Positions 16,058 through 25,183 of a stretch of DNA of 52,200 nt are shown here, piece by piece. Every line of letters begins with the position of its first letter. Position 1 is the first letter of the stretch. The position numbers and the translations under genes were made by a program. Location of the stretch: positions 4,344,563 to 4,396,762 of the forward strand of contig NZ_CP024866.1 in NCBI RefSeq assembly GCF_004136015.1, read 5' to 3'. The DNA is from Pseudomonas sp. ACM7 (GTDB lineage Bacteria > Pseudomonadota > Gammaproteobacteria > Pseudomonadales > Pseudomonadaceae). Below the pieces are notes generated by a model, which saw nothing but the letters and a program-made list of their open reading frames with translations, made no database searches and had not been told where the DNA came from.

Positions 16058-17776
16058 ATGCCGCAGCAATGGCCAGCCGCCGACATCGCCCGAATGATCC
16101 TCGATGGCTTTGACGATTATCGCGAGCATTTCCGCCAGATCACCGACGGCGCCCGGGCTCGCTTCGAGCAGGCCAAGTGGCAGGAGACGCAAACGGCGTC
16201 GGCCGCGCGGATCAATCTCTACGAAGAAAAAGTCAGCGAAACGGTAGGGCGGCTGCACATCGCTTTCGACGCTGACACGCTGGATGTCAGCTGCTGGCCG
16301 CTGGTCAAAAGCGCTTACATCACGCTGATCGACCTGCGCTTCGACGATGAACTGTCCGAAACCTGGTACAACTCGATCTTCTGCGGGCTGTTCAGCCACG
16401 ACCTGATCAGCGACGGCTGCATGTTCATCCACACCACCCGGCCGAGCCTGCGCCGGGCCCGTGCTGCACAAACCCGCACGTACAAGCCCCAGGGCCAGTT
16501 GTCCGGGATGCTCGCGAGCATTTTTGCCGACTACCGCTTCAGCGAGGATTACGCCAACCTGGCGGGCGACCTGAGTCGTCTCGAAGGACAATTGCGCGAG
16601 AACCTGCCGGACTGGGTCTGCAAGGACCCGGAGCTGAGTGTCGAGCTGTTTTCCTCGGTGCTTTACCGCAACAAAGGCGCGTACCTGGTCGGGCGCATCT
16701 ATACCCAGGACGAACAATGGCCGCTGGTGATTCCGCTGCTGCACCGTGAAGGTCGCGGGATTCAGATCGATGCGCTGATCACCGATGAAGCGGACGTGTC
16801 GATCATCTTCTCGTTCACCCGTTCGTACTTCATGGTCGACGTGCCGGTGCCGGCGGAGTTCATCGGTTTCCTCAAGCGCATTTTGCCGGGCAAGCACATC
16901 GCCGAGCTGTACACCTCGATCGGTTTCTACAAACACGGAAAATCCGAGTTCTACCGGGCGCTGATCAATCACCTGGCCAACACCGACGACCAGTTCATCA
17001 TGGCCCCGGGCGTGCGTGGCATGGTGATGAGCGTGTTTACCCTGCCGGGCTTCAACACCGTATTCAAAATCATCAAGGACCGCTTCTCGCCGTCAAAGAA
17101 CGTCGACCGCGCCACGGTGATCGAGAAGTACCGTCTGGTGAAAAGCGTCGACCGGGTCGGGCGCCTGGCTGACACCCAGGAATTTGCCGACTTCCGCTTC
17201 CCGTTGAGCAAGTTCGACCCGGCCTGTCTGGAAGAATTGCTCGAAGTGGCCGCGTCCACCGTGTCGGTAGAGGACGACACCGTGCTGATCCGCCACTGCT
17301 GGACCGAACGGCGGATGACGCCGTTGAACCTGTATCTGGAGAACGCCAACGACGCTCAGGTCCGCGAGGCGCTGGAGGATTACGGGCTGGCGATCAAGCA
17401 ACTGGCGGCGGCGAACATCTTTCCCGGCGACATGCTGCTGAAGAATTTTGGCGTCACTCGTCACGGGCGGGTGGTGTTTTATGACTATGACGAGATCTGT
17501 TTCCTGACTGAAGCCAACTTCCGGCATATCCCGCAACCGCGTACGCCGGAAGACGAGATGGCGTCGGAACCGTGGTATTCGATTGGGCCGCTGGATGTGT
17601 TTCCTGAAGAGTTTCCGCCGTTTTTGTTTGCCGATTCGGGGCAGCGCAAGTTGTTTGATCAGTTGCATGGTGAGCTTTACAACGCCGATTACTGGAAAAG
17701 CCTTCAGGAAGCCATTCGCGCCGGGAAGTTGATTGATGTGTTTCCGTATCGGCGCAAGGGCCTGGATAACGAATAA
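16058..17776 (+). CDS. aceK: isocitrate dehydrogenase kinase/phosphatase
   Basis: A 572-residue AceK, which phosphorylates and dephosphorylates isocitrate dehydrogenase to steer carbon into the glyoxylate bypass on acetate or fatty acids. It opens as the family does with [20 protein letters not shown]. The ATP-binding kinase core includes [15 protein letters not shown], the metal/catalytic region [23 protein letters not shown] (given as one family block, about residues 451-473) and the C-terminal [16 protein letters not shown]. coli AceK is of nearly equal length. Here it is not in an aceBAK operon but stands alone, divergent from an EamA gene. Confidence 0.95.
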   Translation: MPQQWPAADIARMILDGFDDYREHFRQITDGARARFEQAKWQETQTASAARINLYEEKVSETVGRLHIAFDADTLDVSCWPLVKSAYITLIDLRFDDELSETWYNSIFCGLFSHDLISDGCMFIHTTRPSLRRARAAQTRTYKPQGQLSGMLASIFADYRFSEDYANLAGDLSRLEGQLRENLPDWVCKDPELSVELFSSVLYRNKGAYLVGRIYTQDEQWPLVIPLLHREGRGIQIDALITDEADVSIIFSFTRSYFMVDVPVPAEFIGFLKRILPGKHIAELYTSIGFYKHGKSEFYRALINHLANTDDQFIMAPGVRGMVMSVFTLPGFNTVFKIIKDRFSPSKNVDRATVIEKYRLVKSVDRVGRLADTQEFADFRFPLSKFDPACLEELLEVAASTVSVEDDTVLIRHCWTERRMTPLNLYLENANDAQVREALEDYGLAIKQLAAANIFPGDMLLKNFGVTRHGRVVFYDYDEICFLTEANFRHIPQPRTPEDEMASEPWYSIGPLDVFPEEFPPFLFADSGQRKLFDQLHGELYNADYWKSLQEAIRAGKLIDVFPYRRKGLDNE

Positions 17777-17787
17777 CACCACGCTAC

Positions 17788-17892
17788 CTGTAGAAGCTGT
17801 CGAGAGAAACGAGGCTGCGATCTTTTGATCTTGTTTTTTAAAATCTAAAATCAAAAGATCGCAGCCTCGTTTCACTCGACAGCTCCTACAGT
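17788..17892. repeat. REP doublet (REPIN-like), left flank of hrpA
   Basis: A near-palindrome starting CTGTAGAAGCTGTCGAG and ending CTCGACAGCTCCTACAG. The inner arms are GAGGCTGCGATCTTTTGATC and its complement, around an AT-rich loop. It lies between aceK and hrpA. The copy after hrpA (21907-22012) is the same element in reverse orientation, judged by the loop sequence. Confidence 0.85.
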
Positions 17893-17966
17893 AGAACCCC
17901 CCGCAATCCCTGCCAAATCTGCGACAATCCGCCCCCTGCGCCACTAGACGACTTATTGCGTACCTG

Positions 17967-20900
17967 ATGACTGACGAATCGCCCTCCATCGACAAACTGC
18001 TGAAAAACCTCGATCACGCCATGCTCGCCGACCGCCACCGGCTGCGGCGGCAGTTGCTTGAGCTGCGCAAAAAACCTGACGAGGCCAAGCTGGCCCAGTG
18101 GGTAACGCGCACGCAGGCGTCCTGTGATCAGGTGTTGGCGCGGCGGGCCAGCCTGCCGGTGATTCGTTACGACGACAGCCTGCCGATCGCCGCCAAGCGC
18201 GACGAAATCAAAGCAGCGCTGCTCAAGCATCAGGTGCTGATCATTGCCGGTGAAACCGGTTCGGGTAAAACCACCCAGTTGCCGAAGATCTGCCTGGAAA
18301 TCGGTCGCGGTCAGCATGGCCTGATCGGCCACACCCAACCCCGTCGAATCGCCGCCCGCAGCGTGGCGAGCCGGGTCGCCGAAGAACTGGCGACACCCTT
18401 GGGTGCGCTGGTCGGCTATCAGGTGCGGTTCGAGGATCAGAGCGATTCCAACACCCTGATCAAACTGATGACCGACGGCATCCTGCTGGCGGAAACCCAG
18501 AACGACCGTTACCTCGAACGCTACGACACGATCATCGTCGACGAAGCCCACGAACGCAGCCTCAACATCGACTTCCTGCTCGGTTACCTGAAAACCCTGC
18601 TGCCGCGTCGCCCGGACCTGAAAGTCATCATCACCTCGGCGACCATCGACCTGGAGCGTTTCTCCAAGCATTTCGATGACGCGCCGATTGTTGAAGTCTC
18701 GGGCCGCACCTTCCCGGTAGAAACCTGGTACCGTCCGCTGACCCTGGAGCAGGACGAAGAGGGCAACCGCGTCGAGGATGACCTGACCGTGGATCAGGCG
18801 ATCCTCGCCACCCTCGACGAAATCGCCGCGTTCGAACGCAGCGAACGCAAGAGCCCCGGCGATGTGCTGGTGTTCCTGCCCGGTGAGCGTGAGATTCGCG
18901 ACGCCGCGGACATGCTGCGCAAGGCCCAGCTCAAGCACACCGAGATTCTTCCGTTGTACGCGCGGTTATCGCCGGCCGAACAGCAGCGGATTTTCCAGTC
19001 GCACCCAGGCCGTCGCGTGGTCCTGGCAACCAACGTCGCGGAAACCTCGCTCACCGTGCCGGGCATTCGTTACGTGATCGACAGCGGCACCGCGCGCATC
19101 AGCCGTTACAGTTACCGCGCCAAGGTCCAGCGCTTGCCCATCGAAGCCATTTCCCAGGCCAGCGCCAACCAGCGTAAAGGTCGCTGCGGACGGGTCGAGC
19201 CGGGCATTTGCATCCGCCTCTATGGCGAAGAAGATTTCATTGGCCGACCGGAATTTACCGACCCGGAAATTCTGCGGACCAACCTCGCGGCGGTGATTTT
19301 GCAGATGCTGCATCTGCGCCTCGGCGAGATCACCGATTTCCCGTTTATCGAGCCGCCGGATGGCAAAGCCATCAGCGACGGTTTTAACCTGCTGCAAGAA
19401 CTCTCGGCGGTCGACCGCAACAGCCAGCTGACGCCACTCGGTCGCCAGTTGGCGCGCTTGCCAGTGGACCCGCGCATGGGCCGCATGCTGCTGGAAGCGG
19501 CGAAACTCGGCAGCTTGCAGGAAGTGCTGATCGTCGCCAGCGCCATGTCGATTCAGGACCCGCGCGAGCGTCCGCCGGAACGTCAGCAAGCGGCGGATCA
19601 GGCGCACGCACAATGGAAAGACGTGGACTCGGACTTCGCCGGCCTGGTCAATTTGTGGCGTGGTTTCGAAGAACAGCGCCAGGCGTTGACCGCCAGCCCG
19701 CTGCGCAATTGGTGCCGCAAAAACTTCCTGAATTACCTGCGTCTGCGCGAATGGCGCGACTCCCATCGGCAGTTGAGCCTGATCTGCCGCGACATGCAGT
19801 TGAGCCTCAATAAAGAGCCGGCGGATTATCCGAAACTGCACAAAGCCGTGCTCTCGGGGCTGCTCAGCCAGATCGGCCAGAAAACCGAAGACGGCGACTA
19901 CCTCGGCGCCCGTCAGCGGCGCTTCTGGATTCACCCGTCATCGGGCCTCGGTAAAAAGCGTCCGCAATGGCTAATGGCCGCCGAACTGGTGGAAACCACC
20001 AAGCTCTACGCGCGTATGGTCGCCAAGATCGACGCCGACTGGATCGAGCCCTTGGCCGGGCACCTGATCAAGAAAAACCACTTCGAACCCCATTGGGAGA
20101 AGAAGCGCGGTCAGGTCGTGGCCTTCGAGCAAATCACCTTGTTCGGGCTGATCGTGGTCGGTCGCCGGCCGGTGCATTACGGGCCGATCGATCCCGTGGT
20201 GTCTCGTGAGTTTTTCATTCGTGAAGGCCTGGTGCGCGGCGAGATTCAATCCAAAGCCAAGTGCCTGACGGCCAATGCGCAACTGCTGGAACAGCTCGAC
20301 GAACTGGAAGCCAAGGCTCGCCGTCGCGACATTCTGGCGGACGAAGAAACCCTGTTCGCCTTCTACGATGCGCGACTGCCAGCGGAGATCCACCAGACCG
20401 CGACCTTCGACAGCTGGTATCGGGTCAACAGCCAGAAAGACCCGCAGCTGCTGATCATGCGCGAAGAAGACGTACTGGCTCGCGAGGCCAGTGAAGTCAC
20501 CGCGCTGCATTACCCGGACACCTTGCACATCGGTGATCTGGAGTTGGCGCTGAGCTACCACTTCGAACCGAACCACCCGCGTGACGGCGTGACCCTGCGT
20601 GTGCCGGCACCGTTGTTGCCGATGCTGCCGCCGGAGCGCCTGGAATGGCTGGTGCCGGGCGTGATCGAGGCCAAGTGCATCGCGCTGGTGCGCAACCTGC
20701 CTAAAGCCCTGCGCAAGAATTTCGTACCGGTGCCGGACTTCGTCAAAGCCGCATTGCAGCGCGTGACTTTCGCCGAGGGCTCGTTGCCTCAAGCGCTGGG
20801 CCGTGAACTGTTGCGCATGACCGGTGCGCGGGTCAGCGATGAAGCCTGGGCCGAAGCGTCGCAGCAGGTCGACAGTCATTTGCGGATGAATCTGGAAATC

Positions 20901-21878
20901 GTCGACGGCCAGGGTAAGTTCCTTGGCGAAGGGCGTGATCTGGCGGAACTGACCGCACGCTTTGCCGAAGCCAGTCAGGCCGCGTTGGCGGTGCCGCAAA
21001 CCGCGAAAAACCAGCAACCGGTGGAGCCGAAAGTGTTTGCCGCCGTCGCCGAGAAAACCCAGCAGAAGATCGCCGGGCTGTCGATGACGGTGTACCCGGC
21101 GCTGGTGGAAGAGAGTGGCACGGTCAAGGAAGGACGTTTCTCGACACCGGCCGAAGCCGAGTTTCAACATCGCCGCGCCTTGCAGCGTTTGCTGATGCAG
21201 CAACTGGCCGAACCGGCGAAGTTCCTGCGCAGCAAGTTGCCAGGGCTGACCGAGCTGGGGCTGATGTACCGCGACATGGGTCGTATCGACAGTCTGGTCG
21301 AAGACATCCTGCTGGCCAGCCTCGACAGCTGCATTCTCGACGGCGAAGACCCGCTGCCACGGGATGGCGCCGGGTTGGCATCGCTGGCCGAACGCAAACG
21401 CGGCGGCTGGACCGAGCACGCCGAGCGTCTGGCCAAGCTGACGCTGGAAATCCTCAAGCTCTGGCACGGCCTGCAAAAACGCTTCAAGGGCAAGATTGAT
21501 CTGGCGCAAGCCGTGGCCCTGAACGACATCAAGCAGCAGCTCAGTCATCTGGTGTATCCGGGGTTTGTCCGGGAAACCCCGATGCAGTGGCTCAAGGAGT
21601 TGCCGCGTTATCTGAAAGCGGTCGAGCAGCGCTTCGAGAAAATCGGCGCTCAGGTGCAGAGGGATCGGGTCTGGAGTGGCGAGTTGTCTGGCCTGTGGAC
21701 GCAATATCAAACCCGCGCCAACAAACATGCCCAGGAAGGTAAACGCGATCCGCAGCTGGAGCTCTATCGCTGGTGGCTGGAGGAATACCGGGTTTCCCTG
21801 TTCGCCCAGCAATTGGGGACCAAGGTGCCGATTTCCGACAAGCGCCTGAACAAGCAGTGGACCCAGGTCGAACCCTGA
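17967..21878 (+). CDS. hrpA: ATP-dependent RNA helicase HrpA
   Basis: A 1303-residue DEAH-box helicase, about the length of E. coli HrpA (1300). Motif I GETGSGKTT is near residue 95, the DEAH box (VDEAHERSLN) near 191, SAT near 213 and the QRKGRCGR motif VI near 391. The OB-fold and large C-terminal DUF3418 region typical of HrpA follow. In E. coli it rescues stalled or collided ribosomes. The ATG at 17967 starts MTDESPSIDK; the Shine-Dalgarno is poor. Inverted copies of one REP doublet bracket the gene. A 645-codon open frame on the opposite strand is a shadow. Confidence 0.96.
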   Translation: MTDESPSIDKLLKNLDHAMLADRHRLRRQLLELRKKPDEAKLAQWVTRTQASCDQVLARRASLPVIRYDDSLPIAAKRDEIKAALLKHQVLIIAGETGSGKTTQLPKICLEIGRGQHGLIGHTQPRRIAARSVASRVAEELATPLGALVGYQVRFEDQSDSNTLIKLMTDGILLAETQNDRYLERYDTIIVDEAHERSLNIDFLLGYLKTLLPRRPDLKVIITSATIDLERFSKHFDDAPIVEVSGRTFPVETWYRPLTLEQDEEGNRVEDDLTVDQAILATLDEIAAFERSERKSPGDVLVFLPGEREIRDAADMLRKAQLKHTEILPLYARLSPAEQQRIFQSHPGRRVVLATNVAETSLTVPGIRYVIDSGTARISRYSYRAKVQRLPIEAISQASANQRKGRCGRVEPGICIRLYGEEDFIGRPEFTDPEILRTNLAAVILQMLHLRLGEITDFPFIEPPDGKAISDGFNLLQELSAVDRNSQLTPLGRQLARLPVDPRMGRMLLEAAKLGSLQEVLIVASAMSIQDPRERPPERQQAADQAHAQWKDVDSDFAGLVNLWRGFEEQRQALTASPLRNWCRKNFLNYLRLREWRDSHRQLSLICRDMQLSLNKEPADYPKLHKAVLSGLLSQIGQKTEDGDYLGARQRRFWIHPSSGLGKKRPQWLMAAELVETTKLYARMVAKIDADWIEPLAGHLIKKNHFEPHWEKKRGQVVAFEQITLFGLIVVGRRPVHYGPIDPVVSREFFIREGLVRGEIQSKAKCLTANAQLLEQLDELEAKARRRDILADEETLFAFYDARLPAEIHQTATFDSWYRVNSQKDPQLLIMREEDVLAREASEVTALHYPDTLHIGDLELALSYHFEPNHPRDGVTLRVPAPLLPMLPPERLEWLVPGVIEAKCIALVRNLPKALRKNFVPVPDFVKAALQRVTFAEGSLPQALGRELLRMTGARVSDEAWAEASQQVDSHLRMNLEIVDGQGKFLGEGRDLAELTARFAEASQAALAVPQTAKNQQPVEPKVFAAVAEKTQQKIAGLSMTVYPALVEESGTVKEGRFSTPAEAEFQHRRALQRLLMQQLAEPAKFLRSKLPGLTELGLMYRDMGRIDSLVEDILLASLDSCILDGEDPLPRDGAGLASLAERKRGGWTEHAERLAKLTLEILKLWHGLQKRFKGKIDLAQAVALNDIKQQLSHLVYPGFVRETPMQWLKELPRYLKAVEQRFEKIGAQVQRDRVWSGELSGLWTQYQTRANKHAQEGKRDPQLELYRWWLEEYRVSLFAQQLGTKVPISDKRLNKQWTQVEP

Positions 21879-21906
21879 ACCCGATACCCTGCGATCACCG
21901 CGATCC

Positions 21907-22012
21907 ACTGTAGGGGCTGTCGAGTGAAAGGAGGCTGCGATCTTTTGATTTTAGATTTTTAAAAGCAAGATCAAAAGATCGCAGCCTCGTTTCACTCGAC
22001 AGCTCCTACAGT
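21907..22012. repeat. REP doublet (REPIN-like), right flank of hrpA
   Basis: Outer arms CTGTAGGGGCTGTCGAG and CTCGACAGCTCCTACAG, inner GGCTGCGATCTTTTGAT and its complement. The AT-rich loop reads as the reverse complement of the loop in the copy at 17788-17892, with few changes. It probably also terminates hrpA. Confidence 0.85.
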
Positions 22013-22151
22013 CCTACAAGTAGTGTGCGCTTTATCCAGCAAAAGGCGCCAAACCCCAATGTTTATGGCAAACTTCGCGCCTATAAACGCCGGTCCCGCG
22101 GTTTTGAGCCTTCACAGGTCTGGGCGGATTGGAATAAAGCGATGCCAGGTT

Positions 22152-22205
22152 TGCTCCCCCTGACGGGAGCAGATCCTTTGTGTGTTGGTACGTCGGTGCC
22201 AACAC
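22152..22205 (+). promoter_or_regulatory. two tandem stem-loops in the fabH-like leader
   Basis: Hairpin 1 is TGCTCCC-CCTGA-CGGGAGCA (about 22152-22172). Hairpin 2 is GTGTTGGTAC-GTCG-GTGCCAACAC (22182-22205, nine of ten pairs plus a G-U). They lie 31-84 bp before the start codon at 22236, in a 357-bp gap that otherwise holds only a REP doublet. No T-run follows, so they are not simple terminators. They could be an operator dyad or an RNA structure; the role is not known. Confidence 0.45.
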
Positions 22206-22235
22206 TTTCTGCCTGAACAGATTAGAGAAACGACC

Positions 22236-23357
22236 ATGCATAACGTCGTCATCAGCGGCACCGGCCTGTACACCCCGGCCAACAGCATCTCCAACGAAGA
22301 GCTGGTGCAGTCTTTCAACGCTTACGTCGCGCAATTCAACGCCGACAATGCCGACGCCATCGCGCGCGGCGAAATCGAAGCGTTGACCGAGTCCAGCGCG
22401 GCGTTTATCGAAAAAGCCTCTGGCATCAAAAGCCGCTTTGTCATGGACAAGGAAGGCATCCTCGACCCGCAACGCATGGCGCCACGCCTGCCGGAACGCT
22501 CGAATGACGAGTGGTCGGTGCTTTGCCAAATGGCCATCGGCGCCGCCGAGCAAGCCTTGCAGCGCGCCGGCAAAACCGCCGCGGACATCGACGGCGTGAT
22601 CGTCGCCTGCTCCAACCTGCAACGTGCCTACCCGGCCATCGCCATCGAAGTCCAGGAAGCCTTGGGAATCCAGGGTTTCGGTTACGACATGAACGTCGCC
22701 TGCTCCTCGGCGACCTTCGGCATTCAGGCTGCGGCCAACAGCGTGCAACTGGGCCAGGCCCGGGCGATCCTGATGGTCAACCCGGAAGTCTGCACCGGTC
22801 ACCTGAACTTCCGCGACCGCGACAGCCACTTCATCTTCGGCGACGCCGCTACCGCGGTGATCATCGAACGTGCTGACCTGGCGACGTCCAAGTATCAGTT
22901 CGATATCGTCAGCACCAAGCTGCTGACCAAGTTCTCCAATAACATCCGCAACAACTTCGGCTTCCTCAACCGCGCGGCGGAAGAGGGCATCGGTGCCAAG
23001 GACAAACTGTTCGTGCAGGAAGGCCGCAAGGTGTTTCGCGATGTCTGCCCGATGGTCGCTGAGCTGATCGCTACGCACCTGGAAGAGAACACGCTCAACA
23101 TCAGCGACGTGAAACGCTTCTGGCTGCATCAGGCCAACCTCAGCATGAACCACCTGATCGTCAAGAAGCTGCTGGGCCGCGAAGCCACCGAAGAAGAAGC
23201 CCCGGTGATTCTCGACACCTACGCCAACACCAGCTCCGCCGGTTCCGTGATTGCGTTTCACAAGAACCAGGACGATCTGGCCGCCGGTTCGCTGGCAGTG
23301 CTCAGCTCGTTCGGCGCCGGTTACTCGATTGGCAGCGTGATTCTGCGCAAGCGCTGA
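22236..23357 (+). CDS. beta-ketoacyl-ACP synthase III (FabH-like)
   Basis: A 373-residue KAS III enzyme with a complete Cys-His-Asn triad: C156 in NVACSSATFG, H298 in WLHQANLSMNH and N331 in YANTSSAGS. It is longer than E. coli FabH (317), like the Pseudomonas PA3286-type enzyme, which condenses a medium-chain acyl-CoA from beta-oxidation with malonyl-ACP. I assign it to that type from length and overall look, not from an alignment. The extra length is mostly an insert between residues 28 and 90. I chose the ATG at 22236 (AGAGAAA upstream); the frame is open further up to 22182 but through the leader hairpin. A REP doublet with a T-run ends the unit. Confidence 0.88.
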   Translation: MHNVVISGTGLYTPANSISNEELVQSFNAYVAQFNADNADAIARGEIEALTESSAAFIEKASGIKSRFVMDKEGILDPQRMAPRLPERSNDEWSVLCQMAIGAAEQALQRAGKTAADIDGVIVACSNLQRAYPAIAIEVQEALGIQGFGYDMNVACSSATFGIQAAANSVQLGQARAILMVNPEVCTGHLNFRDRDSHFIFGDAATAVIIERADLATSKYQFDIVSTKLLTKFSNNIRNNFGFLNRAAEEGIGAKDKLFVQEGRKVFRDVCPMVAELIATHLEENTLNISDVKRFWLHQANLSMNHLIVKKLLGREATEEEAPVILDTYANTSSAGSVIAFHKNQDDLAAGSLAVLSSFGAGYSIGSVILRKR

Positions 23358-23366
23358 GTTCGCCTT

Positions 23367-23470
23367 AAAAGATCGCAGCCTGCGGCAGCTCCTACACGGG
23401 ATTGGATTTCAACGCGATATCGCGGTTGGAATACGGTCGGTGTAGGAGCTGCCGCAGGCTGCGATCTTTT
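23367..23470. repeat. REP doublet / terminator after the fabH-like gene
   Basis: AAAAGATCGCAGCCTGCGGC at the left and its inverted partner ending GCTGCGATCTTTT at 23470, followed by further T. The arms are perfectly complementary over about 30 bp. It ends the fabH-like transcript. Confidence 0.85.
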
Positions 23471-23481
23471 TTTGCGCCAAC

Positions 23482-23541
23482 AAAAAAACTCGCGCTGCAG
23501 TATCGGACGGATGATGGGGACCGATACCACAACGCGAGTTT
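23482..23541 (-). terminator. long-stem terminator of the porin gene
   Basis: Read on the minus strand, AACTCGCGTTGTGGTATCGG pairs, with a few mismatches, with CCGATACTGCAGCGCGAG, and seven T follow (complement of 23482-23488). It lies 45 bp downstream of the porin stop. Confidence 0.75.
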
Positions 23542-23586
23542 GTAAAAGCGGCTCAGGTTTCCTTGCCCGAGTCGTGTAGCGGGGAA

Positions 23587-24903
23587 TCAGAACTTCGCTT
23601 CGGCATCCAGTTGCAGGGTGTTGATGTCCGAATCTTTGAGAGTGGCGTTAGTGTAGTCAGAGTTAGCCATGAAGTACGTCGCACCCAGGTTGAAGTTTTT
23701 GTCCAGCTCATAACTCACTTTCAACTTGCTGCCACGCGAACCGGTGAAACCGTTGGCGAAGTCGGAGTCGGTGAAGGCGCCGACCACCGCGTTACGCTGT
23801 ACGTCGCGGTAGTTGTAGTCCACTGCGAAGCCGTAGAACTTGGTCTTTACACCGGCCAACCAGGCAGAGTCCTGATCGTTGCTGGCGTCTTTGTTATTCA
23901 CGTACTGACCGTACAGCGAGAGCGGCATAGGCAGGCCACCGATGTCGAGCTGACCAAAGCCTTCGTACAGTTTGAATTGCTCGTTCGGGCTGTTGCCGTT
24001 GATGGCCAGTGCGGCTGGAATGCTTGTGCCCCCTGCTCTGATGTCGTCATCATTGTCGTAGCCGTAGACGCTGCCACCCAGGGTCAGTTTCAGGTTGTCA
24101 GTGATGGCGAAGCGCGCACCCAACTGGCCGGCGTAAAGACGCAGGTCGTGTTTGAACTGCACACCCTCGCCGTCGACGTTGTCCTTGAGGGTGTAGTGAC
24201 CGGCGCTACCGAACAGCTCGGTGCTGCCGCCCAGCGGGTATTTGTAAGTCGCTGCCAGGCCTTCCGGGTTGATGTCGCTATCCCAGATGATGTCGCCCAT
24301 GCTCACCCATTGTTGCGGCATCTTGCCGCCGACGAGGTGCAGGTTCTTGATCGCGTCGGGGTGGTAGTCGACGTAGCCCTGGTCCAGCCAGATCGACTTC
24401 TTGTCGAAGTAGTTGTTCAGGTCCTGGTTGGTGGACCGGGCGTCGTCGTTGCTGCCGGTGGCGATACGAATACCGGTGTCGACCTGAGGGTTGATTTCGC
24501 TGTAGGCACCCAGACGGGCACGAATGCGCTGACGATCCTGGTCTTTGTTGTTTGAAACGCCATCGTTGTGGACGGTTTCCTGACGGAAACGCACGTCACC
24601 CTTGAATTGGGTCTTGGCGGCCCACGCCAGTTTCTGGTCGAAGGTACTCAGTTCATTGGTTTTCTTCGCGGTCGCTGCGATCTGTTCGTTGGTCTCTTGT
24701 TGAGCCTGACGAGCAATCTGCTGGTCCTTTTGATCCCTGGTCAGCTCGGCTTGCAGTTCGCTGTACTGCGCGTTGGTAATCGAGCCGTTTGCCTTAAGCA
24801 TGTCGAGCAGTTTGGCGTCGACTGCGGCGCTGGCCGGAACGCTCATGGCCAGCAACAGCCCGCCACACAGGGCTGCCGCAGTTTTCGTGGAAGCAAGACG
24901 CAT
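23587..24903 (-). CDS. putative outer-membrane porin
   Basis: A 438-residue protein. A Sec signal peptide (TAAALCGGLLLAMSVPASA, about residues 8-26) is followed by a coiled, Gln/Glu-rich N-terminal segment (to about residue 80). A beta-barrel-like domain comes next, rich in alternating hydrophobics and Gly/Asp turns, ending in a terminal Phe (DAEAKF) as outer-membrane barrels do. It fits the 'putative porin' family common in Pseudomonas; substrate unknown. The ATG at 24903 has GGAG 6 bp upstream and starts MRLASTKT just before the signal; the longer open frame to 25074 is rejected. Divergent from the GNAT-like gene. Confidence 0.88.
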   Translation of the reverse strand: MRLASTKTAAALCGGLLLAMSVPASAAVDAKLLDMLKANGSITNAQYSELQAELTRDQKDQQIARQAQQETNEQIAATAKKTNELSTFDQKLAWAAKTQFKGDVRFRQETVHNDGVSNNKDQDRQRIRARLGAYSEINPQVDTGIRIATGSNDDARSTNQDLNNYFDKKSIWLDQGYVDYHPDAIKNLHLVGGKMPQQWVSMGDIIWDSDINPEGLAATYKYPLGGSTELFGSAGHYTLKDNVDGEGVQFKHDLRLYAGQLGARFAITDNLKLTLGGSVYGYDNDDDIRAGGTSIPAALAINGNSPNEQFKLYEGFGQLDIGGLPMPLSLYGQYVNNKDASNDQDSAWLAGVKTKFYGFAVDYNYRDVQRNAVVGAFTDSDFANGFTGSRGSKLKVSYELDKNFNLGATYFMANSDYTNATLKDSDINTLQLDAEAKF

Positions 24904-25183
24904 ATCAATCTCCGAAGATGAGAGGGGATGACTGAGCCATCCAGGACACAACCGACCGTTACGGGCGGAAAACAGTGGCCGGGCTAGAACCCGACGCTCT
25001 AAAAACAGGCGCCAGTATCGCGATGGTTTATGACAGAGCAGTGGCAATGTGATGGCGTCTCGATGACGATACAAATATGGCGTAAGGCCTTATCCAGAGC
25101 CCTGTCGGCGGATTGCTCGTGTGGATTTTTTGGCGATGGGCGATACTCGCCGGGCTTTCACGCAAAGAAGTAGGGAAGAACTG

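Noticed and set aside
19971..21908. 645-codon open frame on the minus strand inside hrpA
   Set aside because: It is the antisense of a complete HrpA with all helicase motifs; long shadow frames are normal at this GC content.
22025..22216. 63-codon frame before the FabH-like gene
   Set aside because: It runs through the two leader hairpins, has no ribosome binding site and reads as random sequence.
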